Assembly: GCA_036374435.1 (NCBI GenBank)
Contig: DASUTU010000022.1
Location: forward strand, 1 to 32,572
DNA length: 32,572 bases
Direction: 5' to 3'
Source: CALGFI01 sp036374435
Lineage (GTDB): Bacteria > Actinomycetota > UBA4738 > HRBIN12
Shown: positions 6,981 through 15,448 of the stretch, in pieces
Numbering within the stretch: the stretch's first letter is position 1
Layout: each line of letters opens with the position of its first letter
The notes under the pieces: generated by a model
Databases searched by the model: none
Told to the model about the DNA's origin: nothing
Seen by the model: the letters and a program-made list of their open reading frames with translations, nothing else
Program-made: the position numbers and the translations under genes

Positions 6981-9844
6981 TGGAGCTCGACTCCCGCCAA
7001 CTCGACGTCCTCGGTCACGCGCGGGGCGCGCTGCTCGTGACGGGCGGGTTCGGGACCGGCAAGACCACCGTGCTCCGCGAACGGTTCCTCCACCTCCTCG
7101 CGCACGGCGCCGATCCCGACCGTGTCGTGGTCGTCGTGGGCTCGCGCCGAGCCCGGGAGGAGGCGCGGCGCGTGTTGCTCGCCCGGCTCCCCGCCTCGGT
7201 GGCAAACCTGCGCGTGTCCACGATCCACGGCCTCGCCTACCAGGTCGTCAGCGCCCGATACCACGACCTTCGCTACGAACGGCCGCCGGCCATCCTCGCG
7301 GCGCCCGAACAGTTCGCGAAGGTACAGGAGCTGCTGGCGGGAGAGGACCCGGAGCGGTGGCCCGCGTACGGGACCCTGCTCGGGCTCCGCGGCTTCGCGG
7401 ACGCCGTGCGGCAGCTCGTCCTCCGGGCGCAGGAGGCCCTGATCGGGCCGGACGAGATCGTTCGAGCCGCGGAGGCGCGGTCGCTCGGCGGGTGGCGAGA
7501 GCTCGCGGAATTCCTCCGCAGGTACCAGGAGGTGCTCGACGCCGAGGGCGCCGTGGACTTCGCCGGGCTGGTGGCGCAGGCGGCGGTGGCCGCCGAGTTG
7601 GGCGAGCCGCCCTTCGACCACGTGCTCGTGGACGACTACCAGGACGCGACGTTCGGGACCGAGCGGCTCCTGGCCGCGCTCGCACCCCAGAGCCTGGTCG
7701 TGGCGGGGAATCCGGACGCCCACGTGTATTCGTTCCAGGGGACGACGTCGGTCCCCTTGCTGCGGTTCCGGGAGCGCTTCGCCGCCGACGAGGTCGGGCT
7801 CGAGACCGAACATCGGGCGGCGAAGGTGGAGGTGCTCGCGCGCGCGGCGGCACATTCGTCCGAGGAGCATGCCGGGGTGGCGCGCGAGCTACGTCGGCTC
7901 CACGTCGAGGATGGGGTCCCCTGGCGGGACCTGGCCATCGTGGTCCGGCGTCAGGGACCCCACCTGGGCGGTCTTCTGCGAGCCCTCGACGACGCCGGGG
8001 TACCTCGCCACGCTCCCGAGAGCGGGCTCGCCCTCACCGCCGAACCCGCCACGGTTCCGTTCACGCTGGCGATGCGGTGGATCGCCCGGCCGCTCGAACG
8101 CGACGGCCTCGCCGAGCCCGTGCTCGTCTCCGAGCTTGGCGGGCTCTCCCCGCCCGCCGCGCGCAGCCTGCTGCGCACCGCCAGGGCCTCGGGCCGCCCG
8201 CCGAGCGAGGCGTTGGATCTCGCCGACCGGCTCGACCCCCCCGAACGAGACGAGCTTCGGATGCTCACCATCGCCCTCGGGCGCGCCGACGCCGTGGCCG
8301 GCTCGGTCATCGAGGCCTTCCGCGCCCTCTGGGAACGCCTGCCGTACGCCGCCCGCCTGGTCGCGCGGGCCGAGACCTCGCCGATGGCCCGTCGCGACCT
8401 CGACGCCGTGGTCGCCTTCGCCCGCGCCGTGGAGCGAGCCGGGGGATCGGCCGACCCGTCGGTCGCCGCGTTCGTGGACCAGCTCGAGGCCGGGCAAGGC
8501 GGGCCGGGGGTGTCCGGAGTCGGGGAGGCCGACGCCGACGCGGTACAGGTGCTCACGGCGCACGGCGCCACCGGCATGGAGTTCGACACCGTGGTCGTGG
8601 TGGGCGTGACGGAGGGCAACTTCCCGAGCCTCACCCGGCCCGAGCCCATGTTCGACCTCGCCGTTCTCGAGGGCGACGAGTCACGTTCGGATCGGATGCG
8701 GCTCCGGCTGGCCGACGAACGACGATTGTTCGCATCGGTCCTCGGCCGGGCCAGGCGCGGCGTGGTGCTCACGGCGAGCGACCCGCCCGCCGGGGTGGAC
8801 GGCGCCCGGTCGCGTTTCGTCGACGAACGCGCGGTCGAGTGGGCGCCGATGCCCGCCTCCCCGCCCGAACCGATCTCGGTCGCCGAGGCGGCCGCTCAGT
8901 GGCGGCGAACCCTGGCCGATCCGAGCTCCGGCCGCGCGGACCGCCTCGCCGCGCTGGACGGCCTCGTCGCCCTCGGCGTGGACGCTCGCCGATGGTGGTT
9001 CCAGAACGACTGGACCGACACCGGCCGGCCGCTGCACGAACGGCTCCGGCTGTCGTTCTCCCGCCTCGAGCGGCTGGAGAACTGCGAGCTGCAGTTCGTG
9101 CTGGGCGAGGAGCTCGGCCTCTCGCGACGCGGCGGGTATCAGGCGTGGGTCGGCAAGCTCGTCCACGAGCTCGTCGAGCAGTGCGAGAAGGGCGAGATCG
9201 ACCGCAGCCTTGACGCGCTCGTGGCCGCGCTCGAGGAGCGGTGGCAGGACGCGCCGTTCCCCTCGAAGGCCGTGAGCGACGCCTTCAAGCGGGTGGCGGT
9301 CGAGTGGATGTTGCCCAACTGGTTCACGAGCTTCGGGCAGCTCCCTGCGGCCGACGATGGCACCGAGATGGGGTTCGAGTTCGAGTTCGAAGGCGCCACG
9401 ATTACCGGTAAGATCGACCGGATCGGCCCCCACGATCACGGCTTCCGCATCACCGACTTCAAGACCGGGAACCCAGAGAAGGCGCCGAAGGCCGCCGAGA
9501 GCCTCCAGCTCGGCATCTACTACCTGGGCGTGACGCTCTCGCCGGAGCTCGAGCGGTACCGCCCGGTCCGCGCCGTGGACCTGTCGTTCCTGCGGGGCCA
9601 CTGGAAGACGCACGAGATCGTCACCCACGCGTGGCCGGTCTCGCCGGCCGGCGAGGAGGAGTACCAGGCCCGCGTCCGCGAGCGGCTCTCGGGCCTGGTC
9701 CGGCGGATCCGCGAGCTCGACGAGGCCGGGACGTACCGGCCCGACCCCACGGCCGACTGCTACTTCTGCGACTTCAAGCCGCTGTGTCCGCTCTACCCCG
9801 AGGGCCAGCCCCTGTTCGCCATCGAGGAGGGAGCCGACTCATGA
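6980..9844 (+). CDS. adnA: AdnA-like helicase-nuclease subunit
   Basis: A 954-aa protein with an N-terminal UvrD-like motor and a C-terminal RecB-type PD-(D/E)XK nuclease. Walker A is GGFGTGKT (22-29). The Walker B region reads VDDYQDA (D218-D219) instead of the usual DEFQDT, and motif III reads GNPDAHVYSFQG instead of GDPDQ..Y.WRG, so the ATPase is probably weak. Nuclease residues D813 and D826-F-K828 and the later QLGIYY are intact. C702, C927, C930 and C936 form the C...Cx2Cx5C pattern of an AddB/AdnAB-type 4Fe-4S cluster. In mycobacteria the AdnA gene precedes AdnB, and AdnB is the driving motor, which fits this order and degeneracy. The gene overlaps the next by ATGA. It is somewhat shorter than the mycobacterial AdnA I recall. 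Role: resection of DNA double-strand breaks. Confidence 0.82.
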   Translation: MELDSRQLDVLGHARGALLVTGGFGTGKTTVLRERFLHLLAHGADPDRVVVVVGSRRAREEARRVLLARLPASVANLRVSTIHGLAYQVVSARYHDLRYERPPAILAAPEQFAKVQELLAGEDPERWPAYGTLLGLRGFADAVRQLVLRAQEALIGPDEIVRAAEARSLGGWRELAEFLRRYQEVLDAEGAVDFAGLVAQAAVAAELGEPPFDHVLVDDYQDATFGTERLLAALAPQSLVVAGNPDAHVYSFQGTTSVPLLRFRERFAADEVGLETEHRAAKVEVLARAAAHSSEEHAGVARELRRLHVEDGVPWRDLAIVVRRQGPHLGGLLRALDDAGVPRHAPESGLALTAEPATVPFTLAMRWIARPLERDGLAEPVLVSELGGLSPPAARSLLRTARASGRPPSEALDLADRLDPPERDELRMLTIALGRADAVAGSVIEAFRALWERLPYAARLVARAETSPMARRDLDAVVAFARAVERAGGSADPSVAAFVDQLEAGQGGPGVSGVGEADADAVQVLTAHGATGMEFDTVVVVGVTEGNFPSLTRPEPMFDLAVLEGDESRSDRMRLRLADERRLFASVLGRARRGVVLTASDPPAGVDGARSRFVDERAVEWAPMPASPPEPISVAEAAAQWRRTLADPSSGRADRLAALDGLVALGVDARRWWFQNDWTDTGRPLHERLRLSFSRLERLENCELQFVLGEELGLSRRGGYQAWVGKLVHELVEQCEKGEIDRSLDALVAALEERWQDAPFPSKAVSDAFKRVAVEWMLPNWFTSFGQLPAADDGTEMGFEFEFEGATITGKIDRIGPHDHGFRITDFKTGNPEKAPKAAESLQLGIYYLGVTLSPELERYRPVRAVDLSFLRGHWKTHEIVTHAWPVSPAGEEEYQARVRERLSGLVRRIRELDEAGTYRPDPTADCYFCDFKPLCPLYPEGQPLFAIEEGADS

Positions 9845-12800
9845 GCGCGGTCCCCCGCCAGATCGTGGAGTTCCTGGGCGCCGAGCCCACGCCGGACCAG
9901 TGGCGGGCCATCTCGTGGCCAATGGAGCCGTGTGTCCTGGTCGCGGGCGCCGGCTCGGGGAAGACCTCGGTGATGTCGGCGCGAGTGATCTGGCTCGCCC
10001 TCCGATACCTGGAGACCGGCGGCGAGGAAGGGGTGCTCCCCGGCAACGTGCTCTGCCTGACCTTCACCAACAAGGCCACGGAGAACCTCGTCCGGCGGAT
10101 CCGGCGCGCCCTCGCCCTGCTCGAGCTCGAAGAGGGCGAGGAGCCGCAGATCACGAACTACCACGGGTTCGCGCAGGAGGTCCTCGACCGCTACGGGATG
10201 CTCGAAGGCGTCGACTCGGCCCAGCGAGTGCTCACTCCGGCCCAACGGGTCGAGCTCTGCGCCCGGGTGCTCGACCGGCTGTCGTTCGAACACCTGACCA
10301 CGATGTGGCAGCCGACCATCGTCGGGAACATCCTCGACCTGACCGATCAGGCGCAGAACCACCTGGTCGAGCCGGAGGAGATCGCCGAGTTCAGCCGGGA
10401 ACGCCTGGTCACGCTGAAGGCGCACCGGTCCGATCGAGCCTATTCCGCGGCGTTGGAGCGGATCGAGCTCGCCACGGCGGCCGCCCTGTTCCGCGACCTC
10501 AAACGCGAGCTCGGCGTGATCGACTTCGGCGACCAGATCGCGCTGGCGGCCCGGATCGTCCGCAATCACCCCGAGGTCGGTGCGGAGTACCGGCAGCGGT
10601 TCACCGCCGTCCTGCTCGACGAATACCAGGACACGAACGTGGCCCAGGCCCGCTTCCTCGAGGACGTGTTCGGCGGCGGCCACGCCGTCACCGCGGTGGG
10701 CGATCCCGACCAGAACATCTACGCGTGGCGAGGCGCCAGCCTCTACAACCTCCTGGAGTTCCCGCGGCGGTTCCCCAAGGCCGAGGGAACGCCCGCTTCC
10801 AAGCTCCCCCTCTACACGAACTTCCGGTCGGGCGCGCGGATCCTCGCGGCGGCCGACACGTTGATCTCGCCGCTGCCGAAGAATCAGCGTCCCGACCCGG
10901 ACAAACGACTCGACCCGTGGCCGGCCAACGGACAGGGGCGCGTGGAGATCGTGCGCCACCGCGACGAGGTGGTCGAGGCGGAAGCCTTCGCCGAGCGGAT
11001 CTGCGCGCTGCACGAGGAGGGACACCCGTGGCGCGAGATCGCCGTGTTGTGCCGGACCTCCCGCCTGTTCCCCTCGCTGCAATGGGCGTTCGCCGACCGC
11101 GAGGTCCCGGCCGAGATCGTCGGCCTGGCCGGGTTGCTGAAGACTCCGGAGATCGTGGAGGTGCTCGCGTACGCGCGGGCGGTGGCCAGTCCCCTGGAAA
11201 GTGTGGCCCTCGGCCGGATCCTCCTCGGGCCCAGGTACCGCGTCGGGTTCCGGGACCTGGCCCGAGTGGCCGCGTGGGCCAAAGGCAAGACCTACGAGCT
11301 GCGTGACGAGGACGAGGACCTGTCGGAGGAGATCCCGTTCCTGGTCGCCGAGGCGCTCGAGCACCTCGACGAGGTCGCGGGGCTCTCGGACGTAGGGCGA
11401 CGGCGCCTCGAGGACTTCCGCGGGGAGCTCGAGGACCTGCGAGAGGAGGCCCGCCGGCCGGTCCCCGACTTCCTGGCCCACGTGATCCGAAGGATCGGAT
11501 TGCTGGCCGAGCTCGATGCCGCCCCGGACCTGGAGATGGCGCGGGCTCGCCGCCGCAACCTCGCCGCGTTCGTCGATCAGGTCCATGGGTTCTCACCGCT
11601 CGAGGGTGAGCTCACGTTGCCGCGGTTCCTCGACTACGTCGACACGGTCGAGGCCGGCGAACGCGAGGAGTGGGCGCCGGTGCAACCCTCGGACGCGGAC
11701 TCCGTGAAGGTCATGACGATCCACGTGGCCAAAGGCCTGGAGTTCGACACGGTCTTCGTCCCGGGCCTCGCGCACGGCCTGCTGCCGAACCCTCGGATCC
11801 AGCACAACCCGGCCGAACGGGCCAGGTCCATGGACTTCGAGCTCCGCGGCGACGCGGCCATCTTGCCCACGTACGACGGCAACCTGTCGGCCTTCAAGGA
11901 CGCCCTCCGCACCCAGGAGGTGATCGAGGAGCGGCGCATCTGCTATGTGGCGCTGACCCGGGCCCGGCGGAACCTGTTCCTGTCCGGGGCCCCGTGGTAT
12001 GGCGACACGCTGAAGCCGCACGCGCCGGGCGCGTTCCTCGAGGAGCTTTCGGCGTGGGGAGAGGAGTCCGGGCTGGCCCTCGTGGACCGCGGGCCCGAGG
12101 TGGACGATCAGAACCCGCTGGCCGGATACCGAGAAGCGTTCGTCCGCGACTGGCCCGGTCCGGCCAGGCCCGACGAGCGCGACGAGGTGTTCCCGCAGGG
12201 GTGGCGCAAGGCCGCGGCGGAGGCCGCCGAGCTCGGCGAGGTGTCCCCGTCGCTGCTCGAGTCCCTCGCGCCAGCGGAGTCCACGGAGTTCGGCGAGCTC
12301 GCCGTCGCCCACCGCGCCCTGGCCCGGCACCTGGTCGAGCTGGAGGCTCCGTCCACGTCGGCCCGGCCGCTGCCGTCCACGGTCTCGGTGGCGGGGCTCG
12401 TCGACTACGCCCGCTGCCCCAAACGGTTCTACTGGAGCGTCGTCCGACCCCTGCCGAGGTTCGCCGGCCCGGCCGCCCGGATCGGAACCGAGATCCACCG
12501 GTGGATCGAGCTCCGCTCCCACGGCCAGGGCACCCTGCTGGAGCCGGACGAGACGCCCGACCTCACCGTGGAGGAGCTCGCCGGGCGGCCCGGACGGATC
12601 GACGAGCTCCGGGCGACGTTCCTGTCGAGCCGGTTCGCCGACGCCGTGCCGAGGTTCGTCGAGCGGTCGTTCCTGATGCCGATCGAAGGCAGCGTGATCG
12701 CCGGGCGGATCGACGCGATCTTCGGCGAAGACGACGACGGTCCCTGGGAGGTCGTCGACTACAAGACTGGCCGCGTCCCCGAGGACGATCCCCTGGCGCG

Positions 12801-13080
12801 GACCCAGCTCGACGTCTACGCGCTCGCGTGCATCGACGTGTGGCACAAACGGCCGGAGGACCTCACGCTCACGTACCTGTACCTCGGCAGCGACCGGGAG
12901 CGATCGTACGCGGTCGAGGACGTCGACGAGATCCGCGCGCGGGTGTCTCGATGGCTGCGGTCCATCGCGGCGGAGGCGTTCGACCCCTCCCCCGGCGACC
13001 ACTGCCGCTGGTGCGACTTCCGGCCCTTCTGCGACCCCGGACGCGAGTGGGTCGAGGCGCACGGGGACGGCGGCGGGTGA
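9841..13080 (+). CDS. adnB: AdnB-like helicase-nuclease subunit
   Basis: A 1079-aa UvrD-family motor fused to a RecB-type nuclease. The motor motifs are canonical: AGAGSGKTS Walker A near residue 38, Walker B D260-E261-Y-Q-D264, motif III GDPDQNIYAWRGA, and motif VI YVALTRARRNL. The nuclease has D958 in GRIDAI, D973-Y-K975 in VDYKTG, and QLDVYAL. Cysteines C859, C1055, C1058 and C1064 make the C...Cx2Cx5C iron-sulfur pattern. The ATG overlaps the adnA-like stop (ATGA), implying coupled synthesis of two subunits of one complex. By family it should be the lead translocase that unwinds and degrades broken DNA ends. It could alternatively be called generic UvrD/PcrA with PD-(D/E)XK, but tandem fused subunits favour AdnAB. 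Confidence 0.87.
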   Translation: MSAVPRQIVEFLGAEPTPDQWRAISWPMEPCVLVAGAGSGKTSVMSARVIWLALRYLETGGEEGVLPGNVLCLTFTNKATENLVRRIRRALALLELEEGEEPQITNYHGFAQEVLDRYGMLEGVDSAQRVLTPAQRVELCARVLDRLSFEHLTTMWQPTIVGNILDLTDQAQNHLVEPEEIAEFSRERLVTLKAHRSDRAYSAALERIELATAAALFRDLKRELGVIDFGDQIALAARIVRNHPEVGAEYRQRFTAVLLDEYQDTNVAQARFLEDVFGGGHAVTAVGDPDQNIYAWRGASLYNLLEFPRRFPKAEGTPASKLPLYTNFRSGARILAAADTLISPLPKNQRPDPDKRLDPWPANGQGRVEIVRHRDEVVEAEAFAERICALHEEGHPWREIAVLCRTSRLFPSLQWAFADREVPAEIVGLAGLLKTPEIVEVLAYARAVASPLESVALGRILLGPRYRVGFRDLARVAAWAKGKTYELRDEDEDLSEEIPFLVAEALEHLDEVAGLSDVGRRRLEDFRGELEDLREEARRPVPDFLAHVIRRIGLLAELDAAPDLEMARARRRNLAAFVDQVHGFSPLEGELTLPRFLDYVDTVEAGEREEWAPVQPSDADSVKVMTIHVAKGLEFDTVFVPGLAHGLLPNPRIQHNPAERARSMDFELRGDAAILPTYDGNLSAFKDALRTQEVIEERRICYVALTRARRNLFLSGAPWYGDTLKPHAPGAFLEELSAWGEESGLALVDRGPEVDDQNPLAGYREAFVRDWPGPARPDERDEVFPQGWRKAAAEAAELGEVSPSLLESLAPAESTEFGELAVAHRALARHLVELEAPSTSARPLPSTVSVAGLVDYARCPKRFYWSVVRPLPRFAGPAARIGTEIHRWIELRSHGQGTLLEPDETPDLTVEELAGRPGRIDELRATFLSSRFADAVPRFVERSFLMPIEGSVIAGRIDAIFGEDDDGPWEVVDYKTGRVPEDDPLARTQLDVYALACIDVWHKRPEDLTLTYLYLGSDRERSYAVEDVDEIRARVSRWLRSIAAEAFDPSPGDHCRWCDFRPFCDPGREWVEAHGDGGG

Positions 13081-13081
13081 G

Positions 13082-13444
13082 CTACCCGGCGCCTCCCGCC
13101 GCGAGCCGCCGCGACTGCTGGGCGAACGTACGGTAGTTCGCGGCCGGATCCCACCCGTTCCGAACGTCGTCGGCAACGAATCGGACGGTGAGCCCTCGGG
13201 CGGGGGCCCGCGTCAACAGCGCCGCCCGAAACCACTCGAGCGACCCCGGCTCGAGCAGGACCTCGCCGTGGGCCCCGAAGGCCCGGAGCGCGGCGTCATC
13301 GACCACGACCGGGGTCGCCCGCAGCAGCCCGTCCAGGCCCTCGACGGAGGGGTCGGCCACCTCGAGGTGGCTCTGGCCGTCCCACGTCGCGGTGGCCACC
13401 ACGGCCCCGGCGTCGTCCTCACGGTGGAGCTCGGCGCGGATCAT
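13082..13444 (-). CDS. Conserved-looking hypothetical protein, 120 aa
   Basis: I do not recognise this family. It is a soluble 120-aa protein with no signal peptide, membrane segment or cysteines, and looks like a mixed alpha/beta domain (MIRAELHREDD, then TATWDGQSHLEV, VVVDDAALRAFG, GLTVRFVADD). The last 30 residues (NGWDPAANYRTFAQQSRR) are polar. The ATG overlaps the stop of the upstream cyclic-nucleotide-domain gene (ATGA), so the two are translationally coupled and probably work together. Its stop lies 1 bp from the stop of the convergent adnB-like gene. Confidence 0.7.
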   Translation of the reverse strand: MIRAELHREDDAGAVVATATWDGQSHLEVADPSVEGLDGLLRATPVVVDDAALRAFGAHGEVLLEPGSLEWFRAALLTRAPARGLTVRFVADDVRNGWDPAANYRTFAQQSRRLAAGGAG

Positions 13445-13860
13445 CCGGTCGGGGAGCGTTCGAGGCGCCGAAGCATGCTCGCGGCGTGCGCGAGCAGCTT
13501 CACGCCGACCGCCGGCTCCAGCTCGATGGCCCGCAGCAGGGCCTTGCGAGGAAGGGTCAACATCGTGAGCGGCGTGTCCGCAACGACACTCGCCGTGCGC
13601 GGCCCGCCGTCGAGGAGCGAGATCTCGCCGAAGAAGTCACCGGGCTGGAGTCGGTTCACCACTCTTGTCCCCGAGACGACCTTCGCCTCCCCTTCGAGGA
13701 TCACGTAGAAGGTGTCGCCGAGGTCCCCCTCACGCACGACGGCGGCTCCGTCCATGAACCGCTGTTCCTCCGTGGAATCGGCCAGACGGCGGAGATGTCG
13801 TGGCGACAGGCCGGCGAACAGCGGCACCCGGGCCAGCGCGTCTCGCTCTCGTTTCGGCAT
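13441..13860 (-). CDS. Stand-alone cyclic nucleotide-binding domain protein
   Basis: A 139-aa protein consisting of a single cNMP-binding beta-roll. The motifs are VREGDLGDTFYVILEGEAKV and, in the phosphate-binding cassette region, GDFFGEISLLDGGPRTASVVA, where FGE and the R-T-A-S run match cAMP-binding cassettes. There is no DNA-binding or effector domain, so it may act as a sensor partner for another protein. ATG 13860 has GAGGAGGG 6 bp upstream and a TAGGCT -10 further up. It is divergent from a Crp-family regulator and coupled to the 120-aa hypothetical downstream. Confidence 0.87.
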   Translation of the reverse strand: MPKRERDALARVPLFAGLSPRHLRRLADSTEEQRFMDGAAVVREGDLGDTFYVILEGEAKVVSGTRVVNRLQPGDFFGEISLLDGGPRTASVVADTPLTMLTLPRKALLRAIELEPAVGVKLLAHAASMLRRLERSPTG

Positions 13861-13866
13861 GTGGTT

Positions 13867-13874
13867 CCCTCCTC
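13867..13874 (-). promoter_or_regulatory. Shine-Dalgarno of the cNMP-binding gene
   Basis: GAGGAGGG on the minus strand, 6 bp before ATG 13860. It marks one of the few leadered genes here. Confidence 0.6.
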
Positions 13875-13883
13875 GATGGCGCG

Positions 13884-13889
13884 AGCCTA
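13884..13889 (-). promoter_or_regulatory. -10 hexamer of the cNMP-binding gene
   Basis: TAGGCT on the minus strand, 23 bp before ATG 13860. It predicts a 5' leader of about 16 nt that contains the Shine-Dalgarno. Confidence 0.5.
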
Positions 13890-13933
13890 CCGGAGACGAT
13901 CCGTGTCTGCCCGGCGATGTCGGTGGGGGACGG

Positions 13934-13939
13934 TAAGGT
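13934..13939 (+). promoter_or_regulatory. -10 hexamer, leaderless promoter of the Crp/Fnr gene
   Basis: TAAGGT is 6 bp upstream of GTG 13946, with no Shine-Dalgarno. Confidence 0.6.
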
Positions 13940-13945
13940 CCGCTC

Positions 13946-14575
13946 GTGGGGGTTCCACTGGGCGCGTTCGCGGCCGGAACGCCCCGCCGGCTCCCCCACG
14001 GCAGCGCGGTCGTCCGGCAGGGCGAGCTCGGCGAATGTCTGTTCCTCGTCACCCACGGGGCGGTCCGGCTTTCGTCGGTCACCTCGGACGGTCGCGAGGT
14101 GGTGGTCGGCATCCTCGGGGCGGGCGACCTGTTCGGGGAGAGTGCGTTGCTCGACGCCCCGTCACCGGTGGACGCCCGCGTCGTCGGGGAGGCCCAGGTC
14201 GTCGTCTTGCCCATCGACCACCTGCTGCACACCTTCGCCCACGAGCCGACGACCGCCGAGCAGGTGCTGCGACTGGTGGCGTCGCGGCTGCATCGCACCG
14301 GCCGCGCGCTCGAGGACGCCTTGTGCCGAGACGTCCCGAGCCGGGTGTCCCGTCGCCTGCTCGACCTTGCGGAGGCCCACGGCCACCCGACCCCGGACGG
14401 GGTCGTGATCCGCGTCCCGGTCACCCAGGACGAGCTCGCCAGGATGGTCGGGGCCGCCCGCGAGACGGTGAACCGAACGCTCGGCCACCTCTCGGCTCGA
14501 GGGCTGGTACGCGCGAGGTCCGGCACGGTATTGATCCCCGATCCGGATGCCCTGGCCGGAAGCCCGGGGCCGTGA
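13946..14575 (+). CDS. Crp/Fnr-family transcriptional regulator
   Basis: A 209-aa regulator with an N-terminal cNMP-binding domain (about 10-120: VVRQGELGECLFLVTHGAVRL, GAGDLFGESALLDAPSPVDARVV), a dimer helix, and a C-terminal winged helix (about 140-200) with recognition motif TQDELARMVGAARETVNRTL starting near residue 160. No cluster-binding Cys set like that of Fnr is present, so a nucleotide or other small ligand is more likely than oxygen. The cassette reads ..APSPVDARVV, without the Arg-Thr/Ser-Ala triplet, so cAMP binding is uncertain. It is divergent from the stand-alone cNMP-domain gene across 85 bp, a natural place for it to regulate both. Confidence 0.9.
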   Translation: MGVPLGAFAAGTPRRLPHGSAVVRQGELGECLFLVTHGAVRLSSVTSDGREVVVGILGAGDLFGESALLDAPSPVDARVVGEAQVVVLPIDHLLHTFAHEPTTAEQVLRLVASRLHRTGRALEDALCRDVPSRVSRRLLDLAEAHGHPTPDGVVIRVPVTQDELARMVGAARETVNRTLGHLSARGLVRARSGTVLIPDPDALAGSPGP

Positions 14576-14581
14576 CTCGGG

Positions 14582-15448
14582 TCAGCCCGGCTCCTGGAGC
14601 GTGGCGAGGCTGCACGCGCCACACAGGCGCGCCTTGCCGCGCACGGGCCGGCCGCACCGGGCGCAGGTCCTCGGCTCGCTCCGGACGTACCGGGCGACGC
14701 CGGCCTTCTTCGACGCGTCCACCCGGCCTTCACCCTCCAGCTTGATCAGGTGGGCCAGCACCGAGCGACCCGCAAGCTCGAACACCTCGGGCGGGTAGTC
14801 GGCGTAGATCGAGGCCACGAGCTCCTCGATCGTGCGGGCTCCGCCCTCGAGGGCGTCGAGCACCTGCTGCTCTCGCATCGCGCGGTGTTCGAGGTACTCG
14901 TCCAGCTTGGCCACACCCCGCAGGACCACGGGGCCGTGCCCCGGGTAGATCGTCCTCGGCCCGAGGTCTCGCATCCGCCGGAGCGAGCGCAGGTACGCCA
15001 CCAGATCGCCCTCCGGCGGATCGACCACGCTCGTGCCGCGGCCGAGCACGGTGTCGCCGGTGAACAGCGCGGATCCCTCGGCCGACCAGAACGCGATGGA
15101 ATCCGGCGAGTGTCCCGGTGTGGCGACGACCTGGAGCGTCGTGCCGTTCGACGTCACGACCTCGCCGTCGCGAAGCTTCTGGCCGTCACCCGGCGGGCGG
15201 GCGGCGCGGGTCGGCGCGCCCGTCAGCTCGGCCAGCCGAGCCGCCCCCGGCGCGTGATCGGGATGGTCGTGCGTCAGCAGGATCGCGGCCACGGTCCCGG
15301 CGGTGTTGGCCACCTCGAGGAGGTGCGGCTCGATCTCCGGTCCGGGATCGATGACGAACGCCGGCGCCTCGCCGACGACGTACGTGTTCGTGCCTTCGAG
15401 CTCGCGGATCCCCGGGTTCGGGGCGAGGACGCGCACGACGCGGATCAC
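14582..15448 (-). CDS. MBL-fold metallohydrolase (LACTB2-like) with zinc ribbon
   Basis: A 288-aa metallo-beta-lactamase-fold hydrolase. The zinc motif is H60-D-H62-P-D64-H65, with further ligands in TPGHSPDSIAF and LFTGDTVLG, and GHGP. A LACTB2-like winged-helix segment follows (about 205-255: REQQVLDALEGGARTIEELV... LAGRSVLAHLIKLEGEGRV). Unusually, a C-terminal four-cysteine ribbon is added: C262xxC265 and C276xxC279. LACTB2 relatives include an endoribonuclease and thioester hydrolases, so the substrate is open; the ribbon would suit nucleic-acid binding. GTG 15448 overlaps the upstream Nudix stop (GTGA), so the two are coupled. Confidence 0.85.
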   Translation of the reverse strand: MIRVVRVLAPNPGIRELEGTNTYVVGEAPAFVIDPGPEIEPHLLEVANTAGTVAAILLTHDHPDHAPGAARLAELTGAPTRAARPPGDGQKLRDGEVVTSNGTTLQVVATPGHSPDSIAFWSAEGSALFTGDTVLGRGTSVVDPPEGDLVAYLRSLRRMRDLGPRTIYPGHGPVVLRGVAKLDEYLEHRAMREQQVLDALEGGARTIEELVASIYADYPPEVFELAGRSVLAHLIKLEGEGRVDASKKAGVARYVRSEPRTCARCGRPVRGKARLCGACSLATLQEPG

